From positions 124,001-188,000 of the forward strand of contig NZ_JAERJD010000008.1 in NCBI RefSeq assembly GCF_018257795.1: a DNA stretch of 64,000 bases, in the 5' to 3' direction. Position numbers and translations under genes: made by a program. The notes under the pieces were generated by a model that was given only the letters and a program-made list of their open reading frames with translations, had not been told where the DNA came from and searched no databases. Origin of the DNA: Citrobacter sp. JGM124 (GTDB taxonomy: Bacteria; Pseudomonadota; Gammaproteobacteria; Enterobacterales; Enterobacteriaceae). Of this stretch, positions 27,282 to 38,130 are shown one piece after another (position 1 is the stretch's first letter; the number at the start of each line of letters is the position of its first letter).

Positions 27282-28442
27282 TTATTCAACAAAAACATGT
27301 GGATAGAATCGTGACAAGTCCTGGGTAATGAGGGCCTTATCTTCACGAATGCCGATCCCGGCAGGTTGATCATTAATGAGCCAGCTGCCAATCAGTGTGT
27401 AGCTGTCACCAAACTTCGGCAGTGGGTGGAACTGCTGCACGATCATTCCTTCTTCACCATAAGGCCCCTCTGCGCGTGCAATCTCTTTGCCATTATCAAT
27501 GATGGTGATATTGGCCCCCTCACGTGAAAACAGGGGTTTGACGACGTACTTGTCCATTAATGGATGCGGGTCTTCCGCAAAGTAGGCGGGTAGCAGGTTA
27601 GGATGATCTGGAAACATTTCCCACAACATGGGAAGTAATGCTTTGTTGGAGATAATACTTTTCCAGGCAGGTTCAAGCCATCTGACGCCCGCGTCTTCTA
27701 GCTTAGTAGAAAACACATCTCGCAGCATATTCTCCCATGGGTAGAGTTTGAACAGGCTGCTGATGACGTGATCCTGAAGATCGGTAAATTGCCCTTTTTC
27801 ACCAAGGCCAATATCTTCTATATAGAGGAATTCGCTGGCGAGATCTGCCTCTGCAGCGCAGTCTTGCAGGTACTGAACGGTTCCCCTGTCCTCCACCGAA
27901 TCCTGGCAGCAGGTAAAATGCAGCAGATTGAAACCATGTTGCGCTTTGAGTTCTGCAAAACGTTCGATGATTTTCTCTTGCAGGCTGTTGAACTGATCAG
28001 CCCCGGCTGGCAGGTTTCCTGCCTGGAGTTGATCCTCAAGCCAGATCCACTGGAAGAATGCGGCCTCATATAATGACGTTGGTGTATCGGCATTATTTTC
28101 CAGTAACTTAGGTTCTCCGGTACCGTCCCAGGCCAAGTCCAGACGAGAGTAGAGTGATGGTTGTTTGCTACGCCAGGACTGGCGCACAAATTCCCATGTG
28201 TGCTTAGGAATGCGAAAACGGGCCATCAGATCATCACTGGCAACCACTTTTTCAACCACTTGCAGACACATCTGGTGCAGTTCAGCGGTGACTTCTTCCA
28301 GTCGTTCAACCTGAGGCAAAGTCAGCTTATAATAAGCATCCTCGCACCAGTACGGTTCGTCATACAGGGTATGAAAATTAAAGCCGTATTCTGCTGCCTT
28401 CTCACGCCAGTTCGGGCGCTCAAAAATATTCACTCTTTCCAT
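27282..28442 (-). CDS. ygiC: ATP-grasp glutathionylspermidine synthase-like protein YgiC
   Basis: A 386-residue protein of the same length as E. coli YgiC and similar to the C-terminal synthetase domain of Gsp. It has an ATP-grasp fold with nucleotide and Mg contacts in [19 protein letters not shown] and [14 protein letters not shown]. Homologues join an amine to a peptide carboxylate; the true substrate is not known. It is 6 bp downstream of ygiB, forming the conserved ygiBC operon below tolC. Confidence 0.95.
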   Translation of the reverse strand: MERVNIFERPNWREKAAEYGFNFHTLYDEPYWCEDAYYKLTLPQVERLEEVTAELHQMCLQVVEKVVASDDLMARFRIPKHTWEFVRQSWRSKQPSLYSRLDLAWDGTGEPKLLENNADTPTSLYEAAFFQWIWLEDQLQAGNLPAGADQFNSLQEKIIERFAELKAQHGFNLLHFTCCQDSVEDRGTVQYLQDCAAEADLASEFLYIEDIGLGEKGQFTDLQDHVISSLFKLYPWENMLRDVFSTKLEDAGVRWLEPAWKSIISNKALLPMLWEMFPDHPNLLPAYFAEDPHPLMDKYVVKPLFSREGANITIIDNGKEIARAEGPYGEEGMIVQQFHPLPKFGDSYTLIGSWLINDQPAGIGIREDKALITQDLSRFYPHVFVE

Positions 28443-28448
28443 TATGTC

Positions 28449-29120
28449 TTAACCGCCTAATGTACGGTTATTGTTAGTGCCAGAGGCGCTGCTACGCTGC
28501 ATGCTTGATTGTTTAGCAACGGAATCACCAAAACCACCACGGGTTACCGTTGATGTGGTTGCTGGTTTAGGCGCCATGGCTGTCTTAGGAACCGTCATAG
28601 TACGGCCAGGGGTCGCGGCGCCATAGCTTTTTCCACTGGCATCAGAATATTTACCGTAAGCCGGGCTTGCTGGGTTTTTAGAAGAGAAGAGAGGTTGTGA
28701 CGCACCGCCGCCCATCAGGCGTCCCATCATATAACCCGCCATCAGGGGCATCCAAAAGCTGCCACTGCTCTGCGCCTGGGCCTGGTTTTCACCACTACCA
28801 CCTAAACTTGCCTGGGCTGGAGCCTGCTGGCACTGGCCTTCACCAAATTCAGCAATACAGGCTTCCCGTGAATCATATTTTGGTGCTGTGCGTTCTGCTT
28901 CTTTCAGCGCATTATTATATACCGTAGTACATTCCGCACTTTTGCCTGGATTGGCGACAGAGCAGTCATCTGCATTTTGATACAAAGAGACCGTTTCATC
29001 ACTCTGTTCACAACCAGACAGCATAAATACAGCAGTAATTGCCAGAGCAACTGGCGTTAAATGACGAGCATTCCAGCTTTTGCGGAATGACGAATGGTTT
29101 ATCTGTTTTGTCCGTTTCAT
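28449..29120 (-). CDS. ygiB: YgiB family lipoprotein-like protein (DUF1190)
   Basis: A 223-residue protein identical in length to E. coli YgiB. After a basic N-terminus it has a hydrophobic segment (about 24-38) ending in LSGC, a lipobox-like site, so it may be a lipoprotein. Then come [17 protein letters not shown] and a Gly/Ser/Ala-rich tail with [15 protein letters not shown] use the ATG at 29120 (MKRTKQ) with AGGA upstream; the frame upstream overlaps the tolC terminator and is not coding. Function unknown; it is co-transcribed with ygiC and belongs to the tolC neighbourhood in enterics. Confidence 0.93.
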   Translation of the reverse strand: MKRTKQINHSSFRKSWNARHLTPVALAITAVFMLSGCEQSDETVSLYQNADDCSVANPGKSAECTTVYNNALKEAERTAPKYDSREACIAEFGEGQCQQAPAQASLGGSGENQAQAQSSGSFWMPLMAGYMMGRLMGGGASQPLFSSKNPASPAYGKYSDASGKSYGAATPGRTMTVPKTAMAPKPATTSTVTRGGFGDSVAKQSSMQRSSASGTNNNRTLGG

Positions 29121-29245
29121 CTTATCAGTCCTGAGCCCAGTCGGTTTGTTGCTAAGAGTAAGGTATGAACGGTTGAAATTAAAGCAGTCAGGTACACTTG
29201 ACGGGAGATCTTTACGTTGCCTTACGTTTAACGAGGGAGATAAAG

Positions 29246-29270
29246 ACAAAAGGGCGCAATTTGCGCCCTT
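29246..29270 (-). terminator. Intrinsic terminator of tolC
   Basis: AAGGGCGC / GCGCCCTT with a short AT loop and, on the tolC strand, TTTTGTCTTT after it. It lies 31 bp beyond the tolC stop and separates tolC from ygiB. Confidence 0.9.
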
Positions 29271-29301
29271 ATCAGTGAGATAACAGGTTGCTACGGTGAA
29301 A

Positions 29302-30735
29302 CTAATTACGACCTGTTTTAGTGGCTGACGCTGGCATGGCAGCATAGCCATCAGCACGTGCATTTTGCTGTGGTGTTAACGGGGCAACGGTATCCGGGCT
29401 GGTTGATACTGATTTGCCCAGAGCGTTGTTCAGTACTACCAGATCCTGTTCGTTTAATGTACCCAGCGCGGATTTGATATTCAGCTGATTAATTAAATAG
29501 CTATAACGTGCATCGGATAATTGCTGCTTGGCGTTATACAGTGAGCTGGTGGCGTTCAGCACATCAACAATGGTACGGGTACCGACGGTATAACCTGCTT
29601 CCATTGCATCTAAAGAGCTTTGGGCAGAAATTACTGCCTGTTTATAGGCGTTAATTGTGCTGATAGAAGCATTGATATTGTTAAAAGAAGAACGCACGGT
29701 CTGTACAACGCTACGGTGTGCAGCTTCCAGTTGTTCACTTGCGCCAGTGAAGTTGTACTGTGCTTGTTTCACCTGAGAGTTAACCATACCCCCCTGGTAA
29801 ATAGGTACCGAGAAACTTAACCCAACTTTATTCTGGCCTACGTGAGAACTGTCATACTGGTTACTATTCGAGGTTTTAGAACCATTATAGTTGGTGTCTG
29901 AAATACCCGTTGATGCAGTTAAATTCAGCGTTGGTAAGTGGCCATCTTCTGCCTGACGAATTTGTTCGCGAGCCAGGTCCTGACTTAAACGCGCCTGTAA
30001 CAATGTCAGGTTACGTTTTTCTGCATCTTTTAACAGATTAGCGACCGCATCAGGTTTATTGGTTTTAAATCCATCTACGTTCAGTGAAGCGAGGCTGAGA
30101 TAGTCGTTGCCTGTAATCTGACGTAGCTGTTCTAGCGTGTTATCCACGTTATTACGAGCGGTAACTTCATTTGCCAGTACGGTATCGTAGTTGGCCCGGG
30201 CGTTCTGGACGTCAGTAATCGCCACTAAACCCACATTGAAGCGTTGGGTGGTTTGATCCAACTGACGATAAACAGACTGCTTTTGCGCCTCGATAAAGGA
30301 AAGGGTATCGATAGCATTCAGCACGTTAAAATAGGCTACTGCGGTGTTTAAAATCAGGGTTTGCTGTGCATTCTGATAAGTGACGTCCTGAATACCTGCA
30401 GTTTTTTCCTGCAAACTCAGAGCACGCCATTTTGACATATCAAAGATATTTTGCGTTAACTGTAGTGAAGCGCTGGTGGCATTAGAATTGACACCGTTGC
30501 TGTCACGATAACCGTTGCTGTAAGTGTAATCAGCACCCAAACCAAGTTGTGGCAGTAATGGGCTACGTGCTTCATTGATTTTTTCGAATGCGGCGTCACG
30601 GTCAGCGGCAGATTTACGCAGGTCCGGGTTACTGGCGCGGGCTTGCTGATAAACTTGTAAAAGGTTTTCTGCCTGGCTCATGGCGCTGAAGCCTGTCAGG
30701 CTAAGGCCGATAAGTATTGGGAGCAGTTTCTTCAT
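29302..30735 (-). CDS. tolC: Outer membrane efflux channel TolC
   Basis: TolC is the trimeric outer-membrane channel used by RND pumps and type I secretion. The mature protein has the duplicated helix-turn pattern of the family, with [12 protein letters not shown] and [14 protein letters not shown] marking the two beta-strand regions. I start at MKKLLPIL (ATG 30735, AAGGA eight bases upstream), giving 477 residues and a 22-residue signal ending SQA; the E. coli precursor is 493, and the difference lies mainly in the variable C-terminal tail. It is divergent from nudF, as in E. coli. Confidence 0.97.
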   Translation of the reverse strand: MKKLLPILIGLSLTGFSAMSQAENLLQVYQQARASNPDLRKSAADRDAAFEKINEARSPLLPQLGLGADYTYSNGYRDSNGVNSNATSASLQLTQNIFDMSKWRALSLQEKTAGIQDVTYQNAQQTLILNTAVAYFNVLNAIDTLSFIEAQKQSVYRQLDQTTQRFNVGLVAITDVQNARANYDTVLANEVTARNNVDNTLEQLRQITGNDYLSLASLNVDGFKTNKPDAVANLLKDAEKRNLTLLQARLSQDLAREQIRQAEDGHLPTLNLTASTGISDTNYNGSKTSNSNQYDSSHVGQNKVGLSFSVPIYQGGMVNSQVKQAQYNFTGASEQLEAAHRSVVQTVRSSFNNINASISTINAYKQAVISAQSSLDAMEAGYTVGTRTIVDVLNATSSLYNAKQQLSDARYSYLINQLNIKSALGTLNEQDLVVLNNALGKSVSTSPDTVAPLTPQQNARADGYAAMPASATKTGRN

Positions 30736-30948
30736 TTGCATTCCTTGTTGTGAAGCAGAATTATTTTGTTTAACACTGACAATGAGTCGAAAATGAACGC
30801 CAATTCTACCGAGTCTGTGAGCCGGCCAGATTGGCGTAATGTGCCATCGGTTCCAAATTTTCACCAATCTATCACATCGAAAACCAAACGGCAGTCCTGT
30901 GGACGATAAATCACACAGGTTTAACGCAACGATTATTGGGGCCTCATT

Positions 30949-31581
30949 ATGAGTCAGTCAGCAAAACAGGCAGTTACATTTACCAAAAAAGATGTAGAAA
31001 TTATTGCACGGGAAACATTATACCGTGGGTTTTTTTCTCTTGAATTGTACCGTTTTCGTCACCGTCTGTTTAATGGCGAGATGAGTGGAGAGGTGAAGAG
31101 AGAAATTTTTGAACGAGGTCATGCAGCCGTGCTGTTGCCCTATGACCCAATACGTGATGAAGTGGTGTTGATTGAGCAAATTCGCATTGCTGCTTACGAT
31201 AGCAGTGAAACACCATGGCTGTTAGAAATGATAGCGGGCATGATTGAAGAAGGTGAGAGCATTGAGCAAGTTGCGAGGCGCGAAGCGCTGGAAGAGGCGG
31301 GCCTGAAAGTGGGGCGTACTCAACCCGTGTTAAGCTATCTGGCAAGCCCTGGCGGTACCAGTGAAAGATTGTCGATTATGGTTGGTGAGGTGGATGCCAG
31401 CCTTGCCGGTGGGATACATGGTCTTGCGGAAGAACTGGAAGATATACGCGTGCATGTGGTGAGTCGACAACAGGCCTATCAGTGGGTTGAAGACGGACAC
31501 ATTGACAATGCGGCATCAGTTATTGCTTTACAATGGCTGCAACTGCATCACGAGAAGTTAAAAGCAGATTGGGATAATTGA
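30949..31581 (+). CDS. nudF: ADP-ribose pyrophosphatase NudF
   Basis: NudF hydrolyses ADP-ribose to AMP and ribose 5-phosphate. The 210-residue protein carries the complete Nudix box (G-x5-E-x7-REALEEAG-L within [20 protein letters not shown]) that binds the catalytic magnesium ions. It begins the nudF-yqiB-cpdA-yqiA-parE run, with yqiB starting two bases after its stop. Confidence 0.96.
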   Translation: MSQSAKQAVTFTKKDVEIIARETLYRGFFSLELYRFRHRLFNGEMSGEVKREIFERGHAAVLLPYDPIRDEVVLIEQIRIAAYDSSETPWLLEMIAGMIEEGESIEQVARREALEEAGLKVGRTQPVLSYLASPGGTSERLSIMVGEVDASLAGGIHGLAEELEDIRVHVVSRQQAYQWVEDGHIDNAASVIALQWLQLHHEKLKADWDN

Positions 31582-31583
31582 TA

Positions 31584-32009
31584 ATGAAGCGCTATACCCC
31601 TGATTTCCCGGAAATGATGCGCTTATGCGAAACGAATTTCGCACAGCTGCGTCGTTTGTTACCCGCTGATGATCTCCCGGGAGAAAGCATCACTTATCAG
31701 GTTAATGGTGCCCATTACCGACTCACTATAGATGAGTCTACCCGTTACACTCAGCTGGTCAGGATAGAACAAACGTTTCCTACTGTGACTTACTGGAGCC
31801 TGCCTTCAATGTCTGTAAGGCTTTATCATGATGCGAGGGTGGCGGAAGTGTGTTCAAGTCAGCAGATCTTTCGGTTCAAAGCGAGCTATGATTACCCGAA
31901 TAAAAGGTTGCATCAACGCGACGAAAAGCATCAAATTAATCAGTTTTTAGCTGACTGGTTGCGCTATTGCTTGGCTCATGGCGCAGTAGAAATTCCTATT
32001 TATACCTAA
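31584..32009 (+). CDS. yqiB: DUF1249 family protein YqiB
   Basis: A 141-residue protein nearly identical to E. coli YqiB ([16 protein letters not shown] at the start; [39 protein letters not shown]). No catalytic motif is known and the function is undefined. I start at the ATG at 31584; the preceding TTG codon overlapping the nudF stop is less likely. It is always found between nudF and cpdA in enterics, probably in one transcript. Confidence 0.93.
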   Translation: MKRYTPDFPEMMRLCETNFAQLRRLLPADDLPGESITYQVNGAHYRLTIDESTRYTQLVRIEQTFPTVTYWSLPSMSVRLYHDARVAEVCSSQQIFRFKASYDYPNKRLHQRDEKHQINQFLADWLRYCLAHGAVEIPIYT

Positions 32010-32083
32010 TTTTCAGGAGCGTAAATCGCAACGCTTGGAATGAGGGAAGGCGTGTAATTGAGTGTTAAACCTAAGGATATCCT

Positions 32084-32911
32084 TTGGAAAGCTTGTTAAA
32101 CCTTCCTGAGACCACTGATGGTCGAATCAGGATACTGCAAATAACTGATACTCACCTGTTCGCAGGAAAGAATGAAACACTGCTCGGTATCAACACATGG
32201 GAAAGTTATCAGGCGGTACTTGCCTCGATAATGGCTGAGCAGTGTCAATTTGATCTGATTCTGGCAACAGGTGATTTATCACAAGATCACAGTGTAGAAG
32301 CCTATCAGCATTTTGCTGAGGGTATTACACAACTGACGGTGCCTTGTGTTTGGCTACCCGGAAATCATGATTTTCAACCGGCGATGTTTGATACGTTGTT
32401 TAAAGCGGGTATCTCCCCAGCCAAGCGTGTCTTTATTGGTGAACACTGGCAAATTTTACTACTGGATACCCAAGTGTTCGGGGTTCCACACGGAGAGCTA
32501 AGTGAATATCAGCTGGAATGGCTGACGCGCAAGCTGGCCGATAGCCCGGAGCGCCACGCTTTGGTGCTATTGCATCATCATCCGCATCCGTCTGGATGCA
32601 GCTGGCTGGATCAGCACAGCCTGAGGAATGCGGCAGTACTGGATGATGTTCTGCACGGATTTCCTCAGGTAAAGAATTTGCTCTGCGGTCATATTCATCA
32701 AGAACTCGATTTAAACTGGAATGGTCGCCGCTTACTGGCCACACCTTCCACATGTGTCCAGTTTAAACCCCATTGCGCCAACTTTACTCTTGATACGATT
32801 GAACCAGGCTGGCGCTGGTTAGAGTTGTACCCGGATGGTTCACTGACCACTGAAGTGCATCGTTTAAATGGAACCATTTTTAATCCTGATACGGAGTCTG
32901 AGGGGTATTGA
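32084..32911 (+). CDS. cpdA: 3',5'-cyclic AMP phosphodiesterase CpdA
   Basis: CpdA hydrolyses cAMP to AMP and so moderates CRP signalling. The 275-residue metallophosphoesterase has the full set of metal-binding motifs: [23 protein letters not shown] and GHIHQE. The start is a TTG (MESLLNLP) six bases after AAGGAT; no ATG lies near, and the first residues match E. coli. Its TGA stop shares one base with the yqiA start. Confidence 0.96.
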   Translation: MESLLNLPETTDGRIRILQITDTHLFAGKNETLLGINTWESYQAVLASIMAEQCQFDLILATGDLSQDHSVEAYQHFAEGITQLTVPCVWLPGNHDFQPAMFDTLFKAGISPAKRVFIGEHWQILLLDTQVFGVPHGELSEYQLEWLTRKLADSPERHALVLLHHHPHPSGCSWLDQHSLRNAAVLDDVLHGFPQVKNLLCGHIHQELDLNWNGRRLLATPSTCVQFKPHCANFTLDTIEPGWRWLELYPDGSLTTEVHRLNGTIFNPDTESEGY

Positions 32912-33486
32912 TGTCAACCTTGCTCTATTTGCATGGGTTTAATAGTTCGCCTGGTTCGGCTAAAGCAGTGGCACTGCAACGCTGGCTGGCAGAGCATCAT
33001 CCCCGGATCAATATAATAGTGCCGCAGTTACCTGCTTACCCGGAACAGGCCAGCACGCTGTTGGAGTCTTTAGTGCTCGACAGTAAAAATGGGATAACCG
33101 GGGTTGTGGGCTCCTCACTGGGAGGCTACTACGCCACTTGGGTATCACAGCGTTTCCGGCTTCCTGCGGTCGTGGTTAACCCGGCAGTACGGCCTTTTGA
33201 ATTATTGGCAGATTATCTCGGCAATAACGAGAATCCCTACACTGGACAGCAATATGTGCTAGAGTCACGGCATATTAGCTTTCTGAAATTAATGTATATT
33301 GACCCGCTGGAAGCGCCGGATTTAATTTGGCTGTTGCAACAGACGGGGGATGAGGTGCTTGATTATCGTCAGGCAGTGGATTACTACGCTGCATGTCGCC
33401 AGACCGTTGAAACTGGTGGTAATCATGCTTTTATCGGTTTCGACAGCTATTTCACACAAATTGTCGATTTCTTCGGCCAGCCTTAA
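32911..33486 (+). CDS. yqiA: Alpha/beta-hydrolase esterase YqiA
   Basis: A 191-residue alpha/beta hydrolase. E. coli YqiA cleaves short- to medium-chain acyl esters, palmitoyl-CoA among them. The oxyanion segment [10 protein letters not shown], the nucleophile elbow GSSLGGYYA, and the late catalytic histidine in GGNHAF are intact. The ATG overlaps the cpdA stop (TGATG), so the two are translationally coupled; parE follows 45 bp later. Confidence 0.94.
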   Translation: MSTLLYLHGFNSSPGSAKAVALQRWLAEHHPRINIIVPQLPAYPEQASTLLESLVLDSKNGITGVVGSSLGGYYATWVSQRFRLPAVVVNPAVRPFELLADYLGNNENPYTGQQYVLESRHISFLKLMYIDPLEAPDLIWLLQQTGDEVLDYRQAVDYYAACRQTVETGGNHAFIGFDSYFTQIVDFFGQP

Positions 33487-33522
33487 GGCCTGATGGCCGA
33501 TTTCTGTTTTTTATCTGAATGA

Positions 33523-35457
<1,935 letters not shown>

Positions 35458-35476
35458 ATGATGGCATGCTGACTGT

Positions 35477-35522
35477 AAACCTCTGTTTGGAGCATCAGGT
35501 TCCTGCAGAGGTTTTCTTTTTT
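35477..35522 (+). terminator. Intrinsic terminator of parE
   Basis: AAACCTCTG / CAGAGGTTT with a 20-nt loop, followed by TCTTTTTTG; about 50 bp after the stop. Confidence 0.8.
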
Positions 35523-35781
35523 GTGTCATACAACAGGAAATCATCCGTGTTTGACCTATGTGGTTTGCCTTTACTCTTATTAACGGAGTTAAATTAATAA
35601 ATTATTAATAATATCTCTTTCAATACTTATATAATTTAATCCACAGGATAAACTATTAAAAAAATTGTGTTAACAGAATGTAGTGGTTACTGTGTTGGTT
35701 AAGGTAAGATTGTTTTTTGAAAGTATGACTGTAACTTCATCTCTATGTTATTTTTTTTATCAATACATATATTGAGGTGGG
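35523..35781 (+). promoter_or_regulatory. AT-rich upstream region of the F-box-like gene
   Basis: Very AT-rich, with many possible -10 hexamers and no coding potential. Two TGGTTA hexamers start 12 bases apart (35684 and 35696). A good ribosome binding site (GAGGTGG) ends just before the ATG at 35782. I find no Hrp box and no PhoP box with the correct 11-bp period. Confidence 0.4.
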
Positions 35782-36621
35782 ATGTTGAATGTAAGTTTAT
35801 TTGAGGAACCGTTCTCAACATTAAAATCTATGTCTGAAGAAACAAGCAAAAATAGCGTTCCCACATTACAGCGATCAGTTAATTCAATAGTTGGCATATT
35901 AAATCTCCCTACGGAGCTAAAACAAAATATTGCTCTGAGACTGAACTCAAAAGATTATGGTAGCTTTCGTGAAACCTGCCTGGCTATTCAGCAAGATATT
36001 GATAGCTTTTCTGTATTGAGTAATAAAATAAAGTCAAAGGATTACCCAGATCAGGGTAGGGAGGAAATAACAAAAATATTGTTAAATCAATCGGTAAGGA
36101 TGATGGTGGCAGGCGGTCAATGGGGAGGGGTTAAACAGGTATTAAAAAATGTCAGTATAAGTAAATATCGAACATCGGATAATAGTCTTTTGATGAGCAC
36201 AGTTTTTTCAACACCGTCTTGTCATAACGATAATAGCATTAATGAAGGAAACATCTGCCCGTGCTGGGTGAAAAAAGGCTTCATGCTCTTTAAAAATGAG
36301 ATATCTGAGTTTATTGATATTCAAAAAGTCACCGCATTCAGACGACGTCGTCATCAAAAAATATATTGGGTGGTCGGTGTTGCATTTAAAAATGAATTTA
36401 TTCATTACTCACAGTTAAAAACGGTGTTTATAAATTTAAATCAGGTATTTAATCAAGTGTATGGTGGTGAAAAGCTTCTTATTGCCGTTATCGCGGATAA
36501 ACTTAAATCTTTCCTGGAGCAGAACATTCCTCATGGGCTGGTAAAAAATGATATTGCTGAAAGTGCCAGGGGGGCGGAAGAGTTATTTACTATTGCAAAT
36601 GAGGTCAAGCGCATGTTGTGA
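35782..36621 (+). CDS. Orphan AT-rich protein with an F-box-like N-terminal motif
   Basis: I do not recognise this 279-residue protein as a known gene. Residues 39-73 read like an F-box: Leu42-Pro43-x-Glu45-Leu46, Ile50, Leu54, Asp58-Tyr59, Phe62 and Cys66 fall at the conserved spacings of the motif that binds Skp1 in eukaryotic SCF ubiquitin ligases. Residues 199-279 align with 196-276 of the orphan protein at 196-1101. There is no signal peptide or membrane helix; a basic patch RRRRHQK lies at 187-193. A GAGGTGG ribosome binding site supports the start. The gene sits between parE and ygiN, two conserved loci, in AT-rich DNA, which marks it as an insertion. Bacterial F-box proteins elsewhere (Agrobacterium VirF, Legionella LegU1, Ralstonia GALA) are secreted effectors; that role here is inference. 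Confidence 0.72.
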   Translation: MLNVSLFEEPFSTLKSMSEETSKNSVPTLQRSVNSIVGILNLPTELKQNIALRLNSKDYGSFRETCLAIQQDIDSFSVLSNKIKSKDYPDQGREEITKILLNQSVRMMVAGGQWGGVKQVLKNVSISKYRTSDNSLLMSTVFSTPSCHNDNSINEGNICPCWVKKGFMLFKNEISEFIDIQKVTAFRRRRHQKIYWVVGVAFKNEFIHYSQLKTVFINLNQVFNQVYGGEKLLIAVIADKLKSFLEQNIPHGLVKNDIAESARGAEELFTIANEVKRML

Positions 36622-36704
36622 AAGCATCGTTATTCACTGCGTAAATATTGCACCCTAAAAGAAGTAAGGCATTGGTAATCAGGGGCCGCAGCAGGATACC
36701 GTCC

Positions 36705-36745
36705 AGCCCAAGTTGCAGGGGGGATTCTATCCTGCAATTTGGGCT
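36705..36745. terminator. 15-bp hairpin between the F-box-like gene and ygiN
   Basis: AGCCCAAGTTGCAGG pairs with CCTGCAATTTGGGCT (one G-T pair) around an 11-nt loop. It lies between convergent genes. No T-run follows, so it may be a Rho-independent terminator of weak type, an mRNA-stabilising palindrome, or a scar of insertion. Confidence 0.5.
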
Positions 36746-36761
36746 ACTTAAGGGGCAGTTC

Positions 36762-37082
36762 TTAAGCTTTCAGGGCATCTTCCAGAATATGGATATGCAC
36801 ATCCAGTACACTGTCTTTCACGCGTTCGTGGTGCTCTTTCATATGAGCAGTTTGCAGGTGTGCTTCTAAATGAGCGGCGGTTTCCCACTTCTCAATCATA
36901 AAAATAGAGTCGGGGGCCGTGGTCTGAAAAGCGACATTTGCAGCATGATCAACCAGTGGCTGATAACCGTGGCATCCCTCTTCTTTTAACACCAATGGAA
37001 CAGCGACAGCAAAAGAATCAATAACGGCCTGGCGATGATGAATTCCAGGACGGGTACGTATTTCAGCAAGCACAGTTAACAT
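36762..37082 (-). CDS. ygiN: Quinol monooxygenase YgiN
   Basis: A 106-residue antibiotic-biosynthesis-monooxygenase (ABM) fold protein. E. coli YgiN oxidises menadiol and is proposed to work in a quinone redox cycle with MdaB. The start MLTVLAEIRTRPG and the segments LKEEGCHGYQPLVD and HLEAHLQTAHMK match. AAGGAG lies seven bases upstream. It is 30 bp downstream of mdaB in the same direction. Confidence 0.95.
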   Translation of the reverse strand: MLTVLAEIRTRPGIHHRQAVIDSFAVAVPLVLKEEGCHGYQPLVDHAANVAFQTTAPDSIFMIEKWETAAHLEAHLQTAHMKEHHERVKDSVLDVHIHILEDALKA

Positions 37083-37112
37083 GGTTAGCTCCTTTTGTAA
37101 GCAGGTAAACAG

Positions 37113-37694
37113 TTAAGCAAAAATCTGTGAAAGGTGCTTGCGATATTCTGCTATATAATGAGGAACATCTGGTTTTTTCATCACATCATTAGCAATGAAT
37201 GTCGGCAGACCTTCCATACCAAGAAACTGGTTGGCTTTATGGAATGAGAGGTATACGCCATCGACACCGACACCGTGAAAGAATTGCTCACGATCAGTAA
37301 AGGCTTCCAGTGGGGCATTCCATGTTAAAGAAAGCATATAGGTTTTGCCTTGTATCAGGCCGCCTGAACCATATTTTTTACTGTCATCGGAGCGTGTCCT
37401 GCCGTCACTGGCATACAGTTTGCCGTGTCCCACGGTAAAGACGTCATCTATATATTTCTTGACCGTCCAGGGGGCACCCATCCACCAGCCAGGCATTTGC
37501 CAGATAACGGTATCGGCCCAAAGAAATTTCTCAACTTCGGCGGCTTCGTCGTATTGGCTATCGGCAAGCGTTACCTGAACGTTGTGGCCAAGTTCGCGTA
37601 GTACATCCTCTGCCGTTTCCGTCAGGGTGTGATTTAACTGGCCGTTAGAGTGGGCAAATTTTTTCCCACCATCAATAATAAGTATGTTGCTCAT
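37113..37694 (-). CDS. mdaB: NADPH:quinone reductase MdaB
   Basis: A 193-residue flavodoxin-like FAD enzyme that reduces quinones with NADPH by two electrons, avoiding semiquinone radicals. Recognisable segments: SNILIIDGGKKFAHSNGQLN at the start, VIWQMPGWWMGAPWTVKKYIDDVFT at the flavin site and GGLIQGKTYMLSLTWNAP. It heads the mdaB-ygiN pair, as in E. coli. Confidence 0.95.
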   Translation of the reverse strand: MSNILIIDGGKKFAHSNGQLNHTLTETAEDVLRELGHNVQVTLADSQYDEAAEVEKFLWADTVIWQMPGWWMGAPWTVKKYIDDVFTVGHGKLYASDGRTRSDDSKKYGSGGLIQGKTYMLSLTWNAPLEAFTDREQFFHGVGVDGVYLSFHKANQFLGMEGLPTFIANDVMKKPDVPHYIAEYRKHLSQIFA

Positions 37695-38130
37695 AATTAA
37701 CCTTTGCGAATAATTTTGAAGTATTGTATTGGGTCATGATGTATTAAAAAATAGTCTGAATATGCAAAGGCTTTTGCTATTTAAGCAATAATCTGTTCGA
37801 CTCTTTTTACATAAAAGTCTCCATTCATTTGGTGAGTGGCTGGCAGGGCACTGTCAGAGAGCAGCTGTGCTGCTTATGTTTTCTTACCCAGGCCGATTCC
37901 CCATTTTTGACCTTAAGTATTTGACCGGGAAAGTACTCTTTCTGTTGTCATGTGTTCATTACGTAGAAGCGTCTGGGATAGCCACACATCGTAAAGGGGG
38001 GAGCCTTCCCTGTTTTATGATTTTGCTAACACGATGCCTACTATGACTCTACCGGGCAGATAAGGTACTATCGCCCCCAATTGTGTCGACTGTGGCTTGG
38101 TTGACTTGTTAGTTTGAGGATGAATGAGTA
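37695..38130. other. Divergent intergenic region mdaB/parC
   Basis: 436 bp holding the promoters of mdaB (leftward) and parC (rightward). I see no gene. AAAGGGGGGAG near 37995 resembles a ribosome binding site but no frame of useful length follows. The parC ATG is preceded by TTTGAGGATGAATG, so GAGG is its likely ribosome binding site. Confidence 0.5.

Noticed and set aside
35523-35781. Hrp box or PhoP box before the F-box-like gene
   Set aside because: No GGAACC-N15/16-CCAC pattern is present, and the TGGTTA pair has a 12-bp rather than 11-bp period.
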